Origin: an uncultured Oscillospiraceae bacterium | GTDB taxonomy: Bacteria > Bacillota > Clostridia > Oscillospirales > Ruminococcaceae | Direction: 5' to 3' | Length of the DNA: 64,000 nt | Assembly: GCA_934464775.1 (NCBI GenBank) | Contig: CAKSKG010000006.1 | Span: 58,850-122,849 of the forward strand | Shown: positions 26,281 through 35,756 of the stretch, in pieces | How the letters are laid out: each line of letters opens with the position of its first letter | Position numbering within the stretch: the stretch's first letter is position 1 | The notes under the pieces: model-generated | Told to the model about the DNA's origin: nothing | The model's database searches: none | Seen by the model: only the letters and a program-made list of their open reading frames with translations | Position numbers and translations under genes: made by a program

Positions 26281-27057
26281 ATGAATAAGTCACTCAGAAA
26301 AGCTATTATCGCAGGAAACTGGAAAATGAATAAGACACGCCCCGAGGCTAAGGAGCTTCTCGAAGCTATCAAGCCTCTGGTAGCAAACGCAAAGGACAAC
26401 GTTGAGGTAATCGCCTGCGTTCCTTTCACAAACCTTGAAACAGCTGTTGCTGCAACAGCCGGCTCCAACGTTAAGGTCGGCGCTGAGAACGTTCACTTTG
26501 AAAAGAGCGGCGCTTTCACAGGCGAGATCTCCGCTGATATGCTCACAGAGGTCGGCGTTGAGTACGTTGTAGTTGGTCACTCCGAGAGACGTCAGTACTT
26601 CGGCGAAACAGACGAGACTGTTAACAAGAGAACAAAGGCAGCTCTCGCAGCAGGCCTCAAGCCCATCGTTTGCGTAGGCGAGCTTCTCTGGGAGCGTGAG
26701 TGCAACATCACTGAGGAAGTTATCGCACGCCAGATCAAGCTTGATCTCTTCGGCATCTCCGCTGAGGACGTTAAGAAGACAGTTATCGCTTACGAGCCTG
26801 TATGGGCTATCGGCACAGGCAAGACTGCAACAGCAGATCAGGCACAGGAAGTTTGCGCATTTATCCGTGCAACACTCGCTAAGATCTATGACGCTGCAAC
26901 AGCAGATGCAGTAACGATCCAGTACGGCGGCTCCATGAACGCAAAGAACTGCGCAGAGCTCCTCTCCAAGCCCGACGTTGACGGCGGTCTTATCGGCGGT
27001 GCTTCCCTCAAGGCTGAAGACTTCAACACGATCGTTCAGGCAGCAGTAAACGGCTGA
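26281..27057 (+). CDS. tpiA: Triosephosphate isomerase
   Basis: Glycolytic enzyme that interconverts dihydroxyacetone phosphate and glyceraldehyde-3-phosphate. The 258-residue protein has AGNWKMNKT (catalytic Lys), VVGHSERRQYF (catalytic His), AYEPVWAIGTGKTAT (catalytic Glu and loop 6) and the phosphate loop GGLIGGASLK. The open frame extends upstream to 26050, but that part has no ribosome site and no homology. The ATG at 26281 has AAAGGAG at 10 bases. Codon usage is highly biased, as in gpmI and pgk, which fits a very highly expressed gene. Confidence 0.98.
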   Translation: MNKSLRKAIIAGNWKMNKTRPEAKELLEAIKPLVANAKDNVEVIACVPFTNLETAVAATAGSNVKVGAENVHFEKSGAFTGEISADMLTEVGVEYVVVGHSERRQYFGETDETVNKRTKAALAAGLKPIVCVGELLWERECNITEEVIARQIKLDLFGISAEDVKKTVIAYEPVWAIGTGKTATADQAQEVCAFIRATLAKIYDAATADAVTIQYGGSMNAKNCAELLSKPDVDGGLIGGASLKAEDFNTIVQAAVNG

Positions 27058-27123
27058 TCATAAGACATTTGAAAATATGCGTATCTGCGATATTTATTGC
27101 AGATATGCATATACTTATTTTAT

Positions 27124-27387
27124 ATGAATAAGAAAATATCATCGGGAAAAATAATTGCAGCGGTGATCGCCGTTATAATTGTCTCATTCTTTGCGGCAGA
27201 TGCCGTCAGGGTGAAGAAGTATCGGCTGCCGCCGTTGTTTTCGGTGCCTGCGGCTGTGTATTCCGACGGCGAGAGCCGTGTTTACTACGGTGCGGGATAT
27301 AAGATATGGCACGATGTCAATACCTTTGACGAAACCGAAAATTATTATATCACACTCTGGATACTCCCGAACAGATTCAGCATATAA
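27124..27387 (+). CDS. Small secreted or membrane-anchored protein of unknown function
   Basis: This 87-residue product has an N-terminal membrane segment (residues 9-27) followed by a short exported domain containing VYSDGESRVYYGAGYKIW and ending LWILPNRF. Short proteins with a similar Y.DG...YYG.GYK ... LW pattern occur in many Firmicutes without known function. The start at 27124 has no clear ribosome site, and an upstream ATG at 27097 is possible. It lies in the tpiA-gpmI gap and may be transcribed with them. Confidence 0.6.
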   Translation: MNKKISSGKIIAAVIAVIIVSFFAADAVRVKKYRLPPLFSVPAAVYSDGESRVYYGAGYKIWHDVNTFDETENYYITLWILPNRFSI

Positions 27388-27403
27388 CGAAAGGAAAATA
27401 TAA

Positions 27404-28927
27404 ATGAGCAGAAAACCTATCGCTTTGGTTATTATGGACGGCTACGGTATCAACAAGGATACCTTCGGCAATGCTATCGCTGCCGCAAAGAAGCCCAACA
27501 TTGACAAGTACATGGCAGAATGCCCCAATACAATCATCGGCGCTTCCGGTCTTGACGTTGGTCTGCCCGACGGTCAGATGGGCAACTCCGAGGTAGGACA
27601 CACAAACATGGGCGCAGGCCGCATCGTTTATCAGATGCTGGTAAAGATCTCCAAGGCTATCAAGGACGGAGATTTCTTCAAGAACGAGGCTATGCTGGGC
27701 GCAATGGAAAACTGCAAGCAGAAGAACAGCGCACTCCACGTTATGGGTCTGCTTTCTCCCGGCGGCGTTCACAGCCACATCGAGCACCTTTACGGTGTTC
27801 TTGAAATGGCTAAGAAGCACGGCATCGACAAGGTTTACGTTCACGCATTCCTCGACGGACGTGACGTTCCCCCCTCCTCCGCAGCTGAATATATGGAAGA
27901 GGCTGTTGCCGAGATGAAGAAGATCGGCGCAGGTCAGATTGCTACCATCAGCGGCCGTTTCTATGCTATGGACCGTGACAATGCATGGGACCGTGTTGAA
28001 AAGGCTTACGATGCAATGGTAATGGGCGAGGGCGTCAAGGGCGGCTCCGATCCCGTACAGGCTATCAAGGACAGCTACGCAAACAAGGTAACCGACGAGT
28101 TCATGCTCCCCACAGTTATGGACGGCGCAGCTCCCATCTCCGCTGACGACAGCGTTGTATTCATCAACTTCCGCCCCGACCGTGCAAGACAGATCACACG
28201 TGCATTCGTTGATCCCGATTTCAACGGCTTTGAGCGCAAGAAGGGCTTCTTCCCCCTCAGCTTTGTATGCATGGCTCAGTACGATGCAACAATGCCCAAC
28301 GTATCCGTTGCATTCCCTCCCGAGCAGCTTAAAATGGTCATGGGTGAATACCTCAGCAAGCTGGGCAAGACACAGCTCAGAATCGCCGAGACACAGAAAT
28401 ATGCCCACGTAACATTCTTCTTCAACGGCGGCGAGGAAACAGTTTTCGACGGTGAGGACAGGATCCTTATCAAGTCCCCCGATGTTGAGACATTCGACCT
28501 CAAGCCCGAAATGAGCGCTTACGAGGTAACAGACGCTGTTGAAAAGGCTATTGCCGACGATAAGTACGATGTTATCATTCTCAACTTTGCAAACTGCGAC
28601 ATGGTAGGTCACACAGGAATCATTCCCGCTGCCGTAAAGGCTGTTGAGACTGTTGACGAGTGCGTTGGCAGAGTTGTTGACGCTATCGCAAAGCAGGGCG
28701 GCGTAACTATCCTTACAGCTGACCACGGCAATGCCGACAAGATGATGGAACCCGACGGTTCTCCTTTCACAGCTCACACAACAAATCCCGTTCCTTTCAT
28801 CGTTGTAGGTCATGACTGCAAGCTCCGCGAGGGCGGCGTTCTTGCGGATATCGTTCCCACAATGCTTGATATCATGAACGTTCCCCAGCCCGAGGAAATG
28901 ACAGGCAAGAGCCTTATTGTAAAGTAA
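27404..28927 (+). CDS. gpmI: 2,3-bisphosphoglycerate-independent phosphoglycerate mutase
   Basis: Interconverts 3- and 2-phosphoglycerate with two manganese ions and a serine phosphoenzyme. The 507-residue enzyme has the N-terminal metal motif VIMDGYGI, the phosphoserine motif GNSEVGHTNMGAGRIVYQ, HAFLDGRDVPP, and the C-terminal metal motif NFANCDMVGHTG and TADHGNADKM. Codon usage is that of a very highly expressed gene. It is preceded by GAAAGGAAA and followed by a terminator. A 588-codon antisense frame on the opposite strand is a by-product of this codon bias. Confidence 0.98.
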   Translation: MSRKPIALVIMDGYGINKDTFGNAIAAAKKPNIDKYMAECPNTIIGASGLDVGLPDGQMGNSEVGHTNMGAGRIVYQMLVKISKAIKDGDFFKNEAMLGAMENCKQKNSALHVMGLLSPGGVHSHIEHLYGVLEMAKKHGIDKVYVHAFLDGRDVPPSSAAEYMEEAVAEMKKIGAGQIATISGRFYAMDRDNAWDRVEKAYDAMVMGEGVKGGSDPVQAIKDSYANKVTDEFMLPTVMDGAAPISADDSVVFINFRPDRARQITRAFVDPDFNGFERKKGFFPLSFVCMAQYDATMPNVSVAFPPEQLKMVMGEYLSKLGKTQLRIAETQKYAHVTFFFNGGEETVFDGEDRILIKSPDVETFDLKPEMSAYEVTDAVEKAIADDKYDVIILNFANCDMVGHTGIIPAAVKAVETVDECVGRVVDAIAKQGGVTILTADHGNADKMMEPDGSPFTAHTTNPVPFIVVGHDCKLREGGVLADIVPTMLDIMNVPQPEEMTGKSLIVK

Positions 28928-28946
28928 TACTGCGGCTATACCGCCG

Positions 28947-28982
28947 AAAAAAGCCGTCCCACACATATCGGGGCGGCTTTTA
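28947..28982 (+). terminator. gpmI terminator
   Basis: AAAAGCCGTCCC and GGGGCGGCTTTT form a 12-bp stem (one G-T pair) around a 9-base loop shortly after the gpmI stop. Confidence 0.82.
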
Positions 28983-29020
28983 CAATAGAACCTACGGCAT
29001 TCCGAAAGGAGTACAAAGGC

Positions 29021-30685
29021 ATGAAAAACAAAAAAATCGCTGCGCTTTCGGCATTCCTGCTGACGGCAAATCTGTTTGCAGGCTGCGGAGGAACTGCGGA
29101 AACGCCTGCTGAAAACGTTTCCGATACAGAGACTGTTTCTCAATCCGAGCAGAGCGAAACGGAAACATCAGCTGCCGAAACGGAGTCGGCTGTTTCCGAA
29201 GAAGCCTCGGAGACAACGGCAGCAGAGATACCCGAAATGGACACCTCTCCCCTGACGGTCACATTTATGGCCTCGGCGGATATCGTTTCCGATGATGATG
29301 TCTCCGCAAAGATCACCGAGCTTACGGGAATAACACTGGAAGTAACTCAGCCCAAAAGCGCCGATTATGCCAAGGAAATAAAGCTCATGGCAGATTCGGA
29401 TATGCTGCCCGATATGATATATCTCCCAAAAAGCATGGACAGTCTTATCGGCAGCGGCAGCGTTGTTCCGCTGAATGACTATATAAATACATACGGTGAA
29501 AATATCTGCGGTATGTACGGCGACAGCGTAAATTATCTGAAAAGCAGCAACGGCAATATTTATACTGTCGGAACAAACGCCGGCGGCAATTCATTTACCG
29601 AACCTTACGGCACATTCCAGATTCAGCATCGTGTGCTGAAGGAGCTGGGCTATCCCGAAATAAGATCTGCGGAGCAGTTTGAAAAGGCTCTGAAGGATTA
29701 TCTTGAGCTGCACCCCACAAACGATGACGGCACAACCAATACAGGTCTGCTGCTCTGCGGACGTGCCTCCACTCAATGGGAATACACCATAGGCGGAATG
29801 TCCGCAATAGCTCTGGGCTTCGGAAACGACGATCAGTTCATCATCGACGATGACAAAGGCATTATCACCTACAAATGGACCTATGAGGGCATCGGCGACT
29901 ATTATAAATGGCTGAATCACCTTTACAACGAGGGCATCATTACCGATCAGTCCTTTGATCTTCGATACAGCGAGTATATAGACAAGATATCAAAGGGAAA
30001 TGTTCTGGCGCTTTCGGATATCCCCGAGGATTATGCGGACGCCGTAGCATCGCTGGAAAACAAGGGAAAATATGACCGCACCTATGCTCCGCTGGGAGTT
30101 ACAATGGACGGCAGCGGAGATCAGTTTCTCCGTGAGGACGGCTCCGATATCGGCTGCGGAATAGCCATTACCTCCTCCTGCGCCGACCCTGTAAGAGTAT
30201 TCCGCTTCCTTGACTGGTACTGCTCCGATGAAGCACAGGAGCTTGCCAACACCGCCGAGGGACACACCTATCCTTTCCCAATGAGATTCATCACCGACAA
30301 GGATTCCGACGGAAATTATTATTCCTCTCAATTGAGAGCGAATGTTTCCGCAGGCTATAATGAAGCCCAGAAAGAAACTCTTGAAGGCTACGGAGCAGAG
30401 CTTTTCACGGATATGTTCACTTCAAGAGACATTATTCCTATAAGCAGACACGGCAGCGCCGCCGATTACGGTCTTGCCGAGGACAGCGAGATAGGCATAA
30501 TCACCTCCGCCTGCGACACATATATCCGCACGGAGCTTACTTCGGCATTAAAGCTTCCCGAGGACAAGTTTGAAACTAAATGGGACGAGATCGAGCAGTG
30601 GCTCACCGCAAGCGGCGGAGACTGGCTCAACGGTCTTATTTCAGACATGGCAAAGGAAAAAGAACAGCTTTATTTCGGCGAATAA
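29021..30685 (+). CDS. Extracellular solute-binding lipoprotein (sugar/oligosaccharide ABC type)
   Basis: This 554-residue protein has a lipoprotein signal peptide (lipobox LFAGC, Cys22), a Glu/Ser/Thr-rich linker (residues 28-75) and a large periplasmic-binding-protein fold with DMLPDMIYLPKSMDSLI and FRFLDWYCSDEAQELANT. This is the LplA-like family 1 pattern seen in carbohydrate importers. No permease or ATPase gene is adjacent, so it is an orphan in this window. A strong AAAGGAG site precedes the ATG and a terminator follows, so it is probably monocistronic. Confidence 0.85.
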   Translation: MKNKKIAALSAFLLTANLFAGCGGTAETPAENVSDTETVSQSEQSETETSAAETESAVSEEASETTAAEIPEMDTSPLTVTFMASADIVSDDDVSAKITELTGITLEVTQPKSADYAKEIKLMADSDMLPDMIYLPKSMDSLIGSGSVVPLNDYINTYGENICGMYGDSVNYLKSSNGNIYTVGTNAGGNSFTEPYGTFQIQHRVLKELGYPEIRSAEQFEKALKDYLELHPTNDDGTTNTGLLLCGRASTQWEYTIGGMSAIALGFGNDDQFIIDDDKGIITYKWTYEGIGDYYKWLNHLYNEGIITDQSFDLRYSEYIDKISKGNVLALSDIPEDYADAVASLENKGKYDRTYAPLGVTMDGSGDQFLREDGSDIGCGIAITSSCADPVRVFRFLDWYCSDEAQELANTAEGHTYPFPMRFITDKDSDGNYYSSQLRANVSAGYNEAQKETLEGYGAELFTDMFTSRDIIPISRHGSAADYGLAEDSEIGIITSACDTYIRTELTSALKLPEDKFETKWDEIEQWLTASGGDWLNGLISDMAKEKEQLYFGE

Positions 30686-30698
30686 TTTTCAGGTACAA

Positions 30699-30733
30699 CG
30701 CCTGTCCGATAAATTCGGGCAGGCGTTTTTTTA
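30699..30733 (+). terminator. Terminator of the 29021 binding-protein gene
   Basis: AACGCCTGTCCGA and TTCGGGCAGGCGTT form a long stem around a short loop, followed by T6. Confidence 0.9.
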
Positions 30734-30748
30734 TCCGAAAAAGCAAAA

Positions 30749-30782
30749 TCCCCTCCTGCCGTTAAGACAGAGGGGATAATTG
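30749..30782 (-). terminator. Terminator of the sugar ABC importer operon
   Basis: ATCCCCTC and GAGGGGAT form an 8-bp stem. It lies downstream of the permease gene that ends at 30834, with a short T-run read on the minus strand. Confidence 0.7.
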
Positions 30783-30833
30783 CCGAAAAAAGGATATGAA
30801 AAAATTAAAGAGATAGGTGATAGCTTGTTAAAA

Positions 30834-31694
30834 TCATTCCTTGACCGCACCGGAAACCATGCCGCTGTAAATATATTTCTGGAGAGTAAGGAAAATTATC
30901 AGCGTGGGAATGATACAAATTACGATTCCCGCAAAAATGATCTCCCACTTTGCACCGTATGGTCCGATAAAGCGGTAAAGGGCTGTGGAAACTACGTCGT
31001 CGTCCTGCATATAAAGGTTTGCAGTATAGAAGTCGTTATATATGTTTACGAATTTGATGATAAGCACAGTTGCGATAGCAGGCTTCAGCAGCGGAAGAAT
31101 GATGCTGAAATATATCCTGGGGTAAGATGCGCCGTCAACGATAGCGCTTTCGTCCAGAGATACGGATATCTGGCTGAGGAACTGCATGAAAATGTAGATC
31201 GAGATGATGTCTGTTCCGACGTAAAGGATTATCGGCGCCGCAATGGAGTTGTAAAGTCCCAGCTTATTGATGATCTGGAATACAGTTACCTGCATCGAGA
31301 TATTTGGCAGCAGCATTGCAAGCATGAAGAGTGCCTTTACTGTTTTTGTGAACATCGAGCTGAAACGCTGGATAACAAAGGCTGTCATTGTTCCCGTAAC
31401 GATAGTTCCGAAGCAGGAGAACACAATGATTATCGCCGTGTTTTTAAGTCCCACAAGAACATTTCCCTCGATGAATGCTTCTCTGTAATTCTCCCAATGA
31501 AGCTCGGTAGGAAGAGCAAACACTGCGGATTCCGAAAATTCCTGATGACTTTTCAGTGAGCCGATAAGGATAACCAGCAGAGGAGCAATAACTATGATAC
31601 AGCTGAAAACCAGCACTACATATTTCAGAACGGTTATTACCTTACGTGAAATTATTGAAGATCTTATTTCTGACGCTGTTGCGGTCATTTTCAC
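30834..31694 (-). CDS. Carbohydrate ABC transporter permease (MalG/inner type)
   Basis: This 286-residue inner-membrane permease has six membrane segments. The EAA loop needed to contact the ATPase is seen in ESAIVDGASYPRIYFSIILPLLKP. The long first loop after LIGSLKSHQEF and the C-terminal YIYSGMVSGAVKE are typical of MalG-like subunits. It overlaps the stop of the upstream permease gene by 4 bases. The operon has no ATPase gene, so a shared MsmK-type ATPase elsewhere is likely. Confidence 0.92.
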   Translation of the reverse strand: MKMTATASEIRSSIISRKVITVLKYVVLVFSCIIVIAPLLVILIGSLKSHQEFSESAVFALPTELHWENYREAFIEGNVLVGLKNTAIIIVFSCFGTIVTGTMTAFVIQRFSSMFTKTVKALFMLAMLLPNISMQVTVFQIINKLGLYNSIAAPIILYVGTDIISIYIFMQFLSQISVSLDESAIVDGASYPRIYFSIILPLLKPAIATVLIIKFVNIYNDFYTANLYMQDDDVVSTALYRFIGPYGAKWEIIFAGIVICIIPTLIIFLTLQKYIYSGMVSGAVKE

Positions 31695-32650
31695 ATAATC
31701 CTCCTTTTAAGCCTGCCCTTAGCCTTTTCCTTTTTGGGCACGCTGTCCTCTTCCTTGAACAGCAGCTTCTGCAGCAGCGTAACAATAATTGTTATGATGA
31801 GCAGCACCACTGCCATTGCCGAAGCAAGTCCAACCTTTTTATAGACGAAGCCTGTTTCGATGGTCTTGATAACGAATGTGCTTGTGCCGAACTTTCCGCC
31901 TGTGATGATATAGGGTATCTCGAAAACGGAGATGGCACCCTTGACCGCAAGGATAAGCTGGAGAGAAATGATAGGCTTTATTTCGGGGAAAACGATATAA
32001 CGGAATCTCTGCCACGGATTTGCTCCGTCAAGATCGGCAGCCTCGTAAATATCGGTATTTATCGACTGGATAGCGCCTATGTACATGATTATGTCAAATC
32101 CGATATATTTCCATATTGAAGCAAACACCATACAGATATTTGCAAGCACGGGATTCTGTAAAAATGCAATAGACTGACCGCCAAGAGCGGTGATTATGCT
32201 GTTAAGTGTTCCGTCCTGGGAGATGATGCCGTCGCCCTGCTGGAAGAATCGGCGGAAAATAAGCGAAACCGCAACGCCGTTCATCAGATAAGGGAAGAAC
32301 AGAACGCCCTTGAACAAATTTTTGAGTTTGATCTTGCTGCAAAGTATAGTAGCAAGCAGCAGCGCAAATATCTGCTGGAACACCGAGCCTGCCATATAAT
32401 ACAGGCTGTTTTTAAAGGTAACAAAATAATCGGGATTGGTGAAAACCGTTTTATAATTTTCAAGTCCCACATTTTCAACATTTATTCCGAACTGATCTCT
32501 TGACTGGAAGCTGTATCCGATCATATTGATAGCGGGGATAAATGTAAAAACGACCAGAAGAACCAACGGTATCAGCAGAAACAGCAGCGTTGTATAGATC
32601 TTCTGACCGTTATAGGTCTTTAGCCAGTAGCTGAAGCTTTTATTTTTCAT
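31691..32650 (-). CDS. Carbohydrate ABC transporter permease (MalF/outer type)
   Basis: This 319-residue permease has six membrane segments. Its EAA loop reads YEAADLDGANPWQRFRYIVFPEIKP. It is the partner of the MalG-like protein encoded just downstream. The ATG at 32650 (MKNKSFSYWLKTYN) has a GGAG site about 11 bases upstream. The 23 extra residues available further upstream look spurious and lack a ribosome site. A Lys-rich C-terminus faces the cytoplasm. The 165-base gap to the binding-protein gene holds an A-rich stretch but no clear promoter. Confidence 0.92.
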   Translation of the reverse strand: MKNKSFSYWLKTYNGQKIYTTLLFLLIPLVLLVVFTFIPAINMIGYSFQSRDQFGINVENVGLENYKTVFTNPDYFVTFKNSLYYMAGSVFQQIFALLLATILCSKIKLKNLFKGVLFFPYLMNGVAVSLIFRRFFQQGDGIISQDGTLNSIITALGGQSIAFLQNPVLANICMVFASIWKYIGFDIIMYIGAIQSINTDIYEAADLDGANPWQRFRYIVFPEIKPIISLQLILAVKGAISVFEIPYIITGGKFGTSTFVIKTIETGFVYKKVGLASAMAVVLLIITIIVTLLQKLLFKEEDSVPKKEKAKGRLKRRIM

Positions 32651-32815
32651 TGGACGGACACTCCGATATTGGCTTATCATATATGCGCAGCACAGAGTTA
32701 TCATGCTGCGCACATACAAAAAGCAGGATTATTACTACACCATGCGGTGAGGGGTAAACACCGCAGCGTTATGAAAGGAGGCAATACTTATTTTGTGTTG
32801 ATTATGTTATGTTGA

Positions 32816-34219
32816 TTATTCACCGAGAACAGCGTCTCTTGTTGCATTCCACTTGCTGTTTACGTCGCTGATGATAGCATTGAACTCGTCCTCGCCCTTG
32901 CCGCTGAATGCAGCCTCGGCAAGCTTAACCTTGAAGTTTGCAGTATCTGTATCCCATGTGCCGACCTCGGAATCCTTGTCGATCTGATTGAATACACCTA
33001 CATATTCCTCGGGAACTTCTGCATTAACGAAGGTTGTAACACCTTCCATGAAGTCGGGAAGTGCGCTGCCCTTGAGTGCGCAGATAGCTGTCTCGCTCTG
33101 TGCAAGACCGGACTCGCCGCAGTACCACTCAACGAACTTCTTTGCAAGCTCCTTGTTCTCGGAGTGAACATTTACGCCCATGGAATAGTCAGCGGAGATC
33201 TGTGCATACTTAACGCCGTCAACTGTGTTGGGCATAGGCATATAGCCAACGTTCTCGGGATCTGCACCGATATCCGTTGCAGCCTGCTTGAACTGGGAAA
33301 CAGCCCATGAACCGAGAACCAGTGTACCGATCTTACCCTGTGCGAAAGCTGTCTTGCTTCCCTCCCACTCTGTTGATGTGGGATCAGCCTCACGGAGTCT
33401 TGTATCGGAGAAGATGTCATACATCATCTTGTAAACTGTGTAGTAAGCGCCGCCCTCAGCGAAGAGGTCTGTTCTGTTGATAAGAAGATTTGTCTCATAA
33501 GAAGGATCGCCCGATGCGGAGCATACAAGACCCTGCCACTGAGCAAGTGTCCAGTTATCGGCAAAGTTTGTGTAAAGAGGAATTACGCCCTCGCAGTTGT
33601 CGGCGATCATGCCAAGGTCTGCGATAAACTCACCGGGAGTATTAGGAAGCTCTGTGATGCCTGCATCAGCGAATACCTGCTTGTTGTAAAGCACGCCGCC
33701 TGCAAGGTTAAGAGCTGTGGGATAGCCGTAAACAGTGTTGTCATACATCTTTGTGTCAACGCAGTCCCATTCGTTCTTTGCATTGTCATATGAATCAAGG
33801 GGTTCAAAGAAGTAAGAAAGATCGGACAGCTTAACGGAATCGGGGATCATAAGAACATCGCCGTAATCGTCTGTGCTCATTCTTGTGGAAACATCGTCTG
33901 CGTAGTTTGTGTAGCCTGTGTACTTGATAACGCAGTTGTTTTCAGCCTCGAATGCATCAGTAAGAGCATCGAGAGAACCGTCCTGAACGATATCTGTTCT
34001 GTGTGTAAGTACCTCAAGAGTAACTGTCTCACCCGATGTCTGCTCCGCAGCAGCTGTTGTGTCTGCTGAATCGCCGCTGTTGTCTGCCGCAGCAGTTGTA
34101 TCTGCTCCGCCTGCTGTTGTTGTGTCGCCGCTCTCGGAAGCGGTATTTCCGCAGCCTGCAAACATACCGCAGGTCATTGTTACTGCCAGGATCGCTGCAC
34201 AAATCTTCTTAGTCTTCAT
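32816..34219 (-). CDS. Sugar-binding lipoprotein of the ABC importer
   Basis: This 467-residue MalE-like protein has the lipobox MFAGC (Cys23) and a Thr/Ala-rich linker (residues 27-62). The binding-protein fold contains DVLMIPDSVKLSDLSYFFEPL, split across lobes, and AKKFVEWYCGESGLAQSE near the C-terminus. It is the first gene of an operon with the two permeases downstream, and it has a promoter about 110 bases upstream. The LacI gene upstream in the same direction is the likely regulator. The sugar specificity is unknown. Confidence 0.92.
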   Translation of the reverse strand: MKTKKICAAILAVTMTCGMFAGCGNTASESGDTTTAGGADTTAAADNSGDSADTTAAAEQTSGETVTLEVLTHRTDIVQDGSLDALTDAFEAENNCVIKYTGYTNYADDVSTRMSTDDYGDVLMIPDSVKLSDLSYFFEPLDSYDNAKNEWDCVDTKMYDNTVYGYPTALNLAGGVLYNKQVFADAGITELPNTPGEFIADLGMIADNCEGVIPLYTNFADNWTLAQWQGLVCSASGDPSYETNLLINRTDLFAEGGAYYTVYKMMYDIFSDTRLREADPTSTEWEGSKTAFAQGKIGTLVLGSWAVSQFKQAATDIGADPENVGYMPMPNTVDGVKYAQISADYSMGVNVHSENKELAKKFVEWYCGESGLAQSETAICALKGSALPDFMEGVTTFVNAEVPEEYVGVFNQIDKDSEVGTWDTDTANFKVKLAEAAFSGKGEDEFNAIISDVNSKWNATRDAVLGE

Positions 34220-34318
34220 TGCTTAAACCTCCATAAAATACGCTTAATCTTAATTATTTTTCGGTTTATTAAAATTATCTTTGTTAAGTAATTTTAATCT
34301 CTTTATTAAGCTAAACTT

Positions 34319-34347
34319 AGTATAACATTAAGCCGATTATAAGTCAA
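34319..34347 (-). promoter_or_regulatory. Promoter for the sugar ABC importer operon
   Basis: Read on the minus strand, TTGACT (34347-34342), 17 bases and TATACT (34324-34319) with an extended TG-N element. The imperfect palindrome ATTAAG-CTAAA-CTTAGT overlaps the -10 and could be an operator for the adjacent LacI protein. The rest of the 410-base gap is AT-rich. Confidence 0.72.
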
Positions 34348-34549
34348 TAGTTTTAAGTGAATTTAACTAAACTTTGTAACCTGCAATAAAGTAAAACGTT
34401 TGCATTTTGTGAACTATGCACAATAATTTTAACATTTATTGAGAATTCATGTTATCTGCAAGCTATATTTTCACAATTTTTTATTATATGAATCTTATAT
34501 TTTAACTATATAAGAACTTGTTTTTATTTGTTAATATTTAATTTTAAGC

Positions 34550-34582
34550 AAAAAATTAAGCTCCGCATACACTGCGAAGCTT
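34550..34582 (-). terminator. lacI-type gene terminator
   Basis: Read on the minus strand, AAGCTTCGCA and TGCGGAGCTT form a 10-bp stem (one G-T pair), followed by AATTTTTT, about 50 bases past the regulator's stop. Confidence 0.82.
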
Positions 34583-34612
34583 GTGATAGAATATTATTTT
34601 TTCGATGATATA

Positions 34613-34628
34613 TTTAACGCAAGTTAAA
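34613..34628. promoter_or_regulatory. Perfect palindrome TTTAACGCAAGTTAAA
   Basis: Inverted arms TTTAAC/GTTAAA are separated by 4 bases, immediately after the LacI-family stop codon. It is a candidate operator for that regulator, but its position (about 400 bases upstream of the importer start) makes direct promoter control uncertain. Confidence 0.4.
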
Positions 34629-34629
34629 T

Positions 34630-35628
34630 TCAGCCTATATTTTTAACGGAATTTTTAATTACCAGCTCACCGTCGATAGTACGTGTTCTGCGTACCCCGT
34701 TGGGATCGAGCATTCTTTCCTCAACTGCCGAAACAGCAATGTCAGCCATATATTCGGAATCAACATTTATCGTGGTTATTGAAGGCTCTGAAACCTCGGA
34801 GATAAGATAATTGTCATATCCCACAACGGAAATATCCCCGGGAACATCATAGCCCATGCTTTTCAGCTGCTTAATTGCACGGTAAGCGGCTTCATCGCAG
34901 TTGCATACGAACGCCGTGGGCATCTCCTTGGGAAAATCAAATTCGATAAAATCCCTGCTGTCGTCACGGTCATCTATCGTCCAGTCGCTGCGAACCTCCA
35001 GACCGTTTGCTATCATTGCTTTAAGATAGCCCATGTAACGGTCAAAAATACTTGAAGTTGCAAATCTGCTTCCGATGAAACCGATATTTTTATGTCCTTG
35101 GGAGATAAGATATGCGGTAAGCTTGTATCCCCCGCTGTAGCCGTTCGTGACGATAGAATCGGCGGTTATCTCGGGGATATAATAATCCAGCAGAAGAGTT
35201 TCGGGGCGTGCTTCAAGGAGCTTTTCGGCATATTCGGGACTGAGCTGTCCCAGAGAAATGACCGCAGCCACCTTGTTTTCCGTCACCAGCTTCGGCAGGA
35301 CAAGATCACGCTCGTCCTCCTCGGAAAGATTTTCCATAATGCTGTACATATTATCCTTTTTCAGCCTGACAACAAGGCTGTTGTAAAGTGCCCAGTAAAA
35401 CGAACCGTTGGGATTGATAAACTTCGACGGAACAATAACGCATACATTTTCATTTTTCAGTCCGAAGGGCGATCTTGCGGAAATATATCCCATAGACTCA
35501 GCCGTTTCCTTGATCTTACGGCGCATTTCCTCGCCCACTCCGCTCTTGTCCGCAAGTGCTTTCGATACTGTCACAGTGCTTGTTCCGCAGGCTGCGGCGA
35601 TATCCGCAAGAGTTACTTTCTTTTTCAT
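34630..35628 (-). CDS. LacI-family transcriptional regulator
   Basis: This 332-residue protein has the N-terminal LacI helix-turn-helix KVTLADIAAACGTSTVTVSKAL (residues 3-24) and hinge, followed by a periplasmic-binding-protein-like effector domain with VVGYDNYLISEVSEPSITTINVD. It lies upstream of, and in line with, a sugar ABC importer and probably senses the transported sugar or a derivative. The ATG at 35628 puts the HTH at the usual distance from the start. No strong ribosome site is visible, and an ATG 27 bases upstream is the alternative. Confidence 0.88.
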   Translation of the reverse strand: MKKKVTLADIAAACGTSTVTVSKALADKSGVGEEMRRKIKETAESMGYISARSPFGLKNENVCVIVPSKFINPNGSFYWALYNSLVVRLKKDNMYSIMENLSEEDERDLVLPKLVTENKVAAVISLGQLSPEYAEKLLEARPETLLLDYYIPEITADSIVTNGYSGGYKLTAYLISQGHKNIGFIGSRFATSSIFDRYMGYLKAMIANGLEVRSDWTIDDRDDSRDFIEFDFPKEMPTAFVCNCDEAAYRAIKQLKSMGYDVPGDISVVGYDNYLISEVSEPSITTINVDSEYMADIAVSAVEERMLDPNGVRRTRTIDGELVIKNSVKNIG

Positions 35629-35756
35629 AATAAGCGTTGAACCATCTTTCATCATTTTTCATTTTATATTTTCCGCTTTCCGCAATACAGTCGGCAGAAA
35701 AATCTCTTACAAATTTATTATACAACTGTTTGATTTAAAATGTCAATACGATTTTA

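Noticed and set aside
27377..29143. 588-codon frame on the minus strand opposite gpmI
   Set aside because: gpmI is unmistakable on the plus strand. Its strong codon bias leaves few stops on the other strand, and the antisense product shows only low-complexity Cys/Val/Leu composition.
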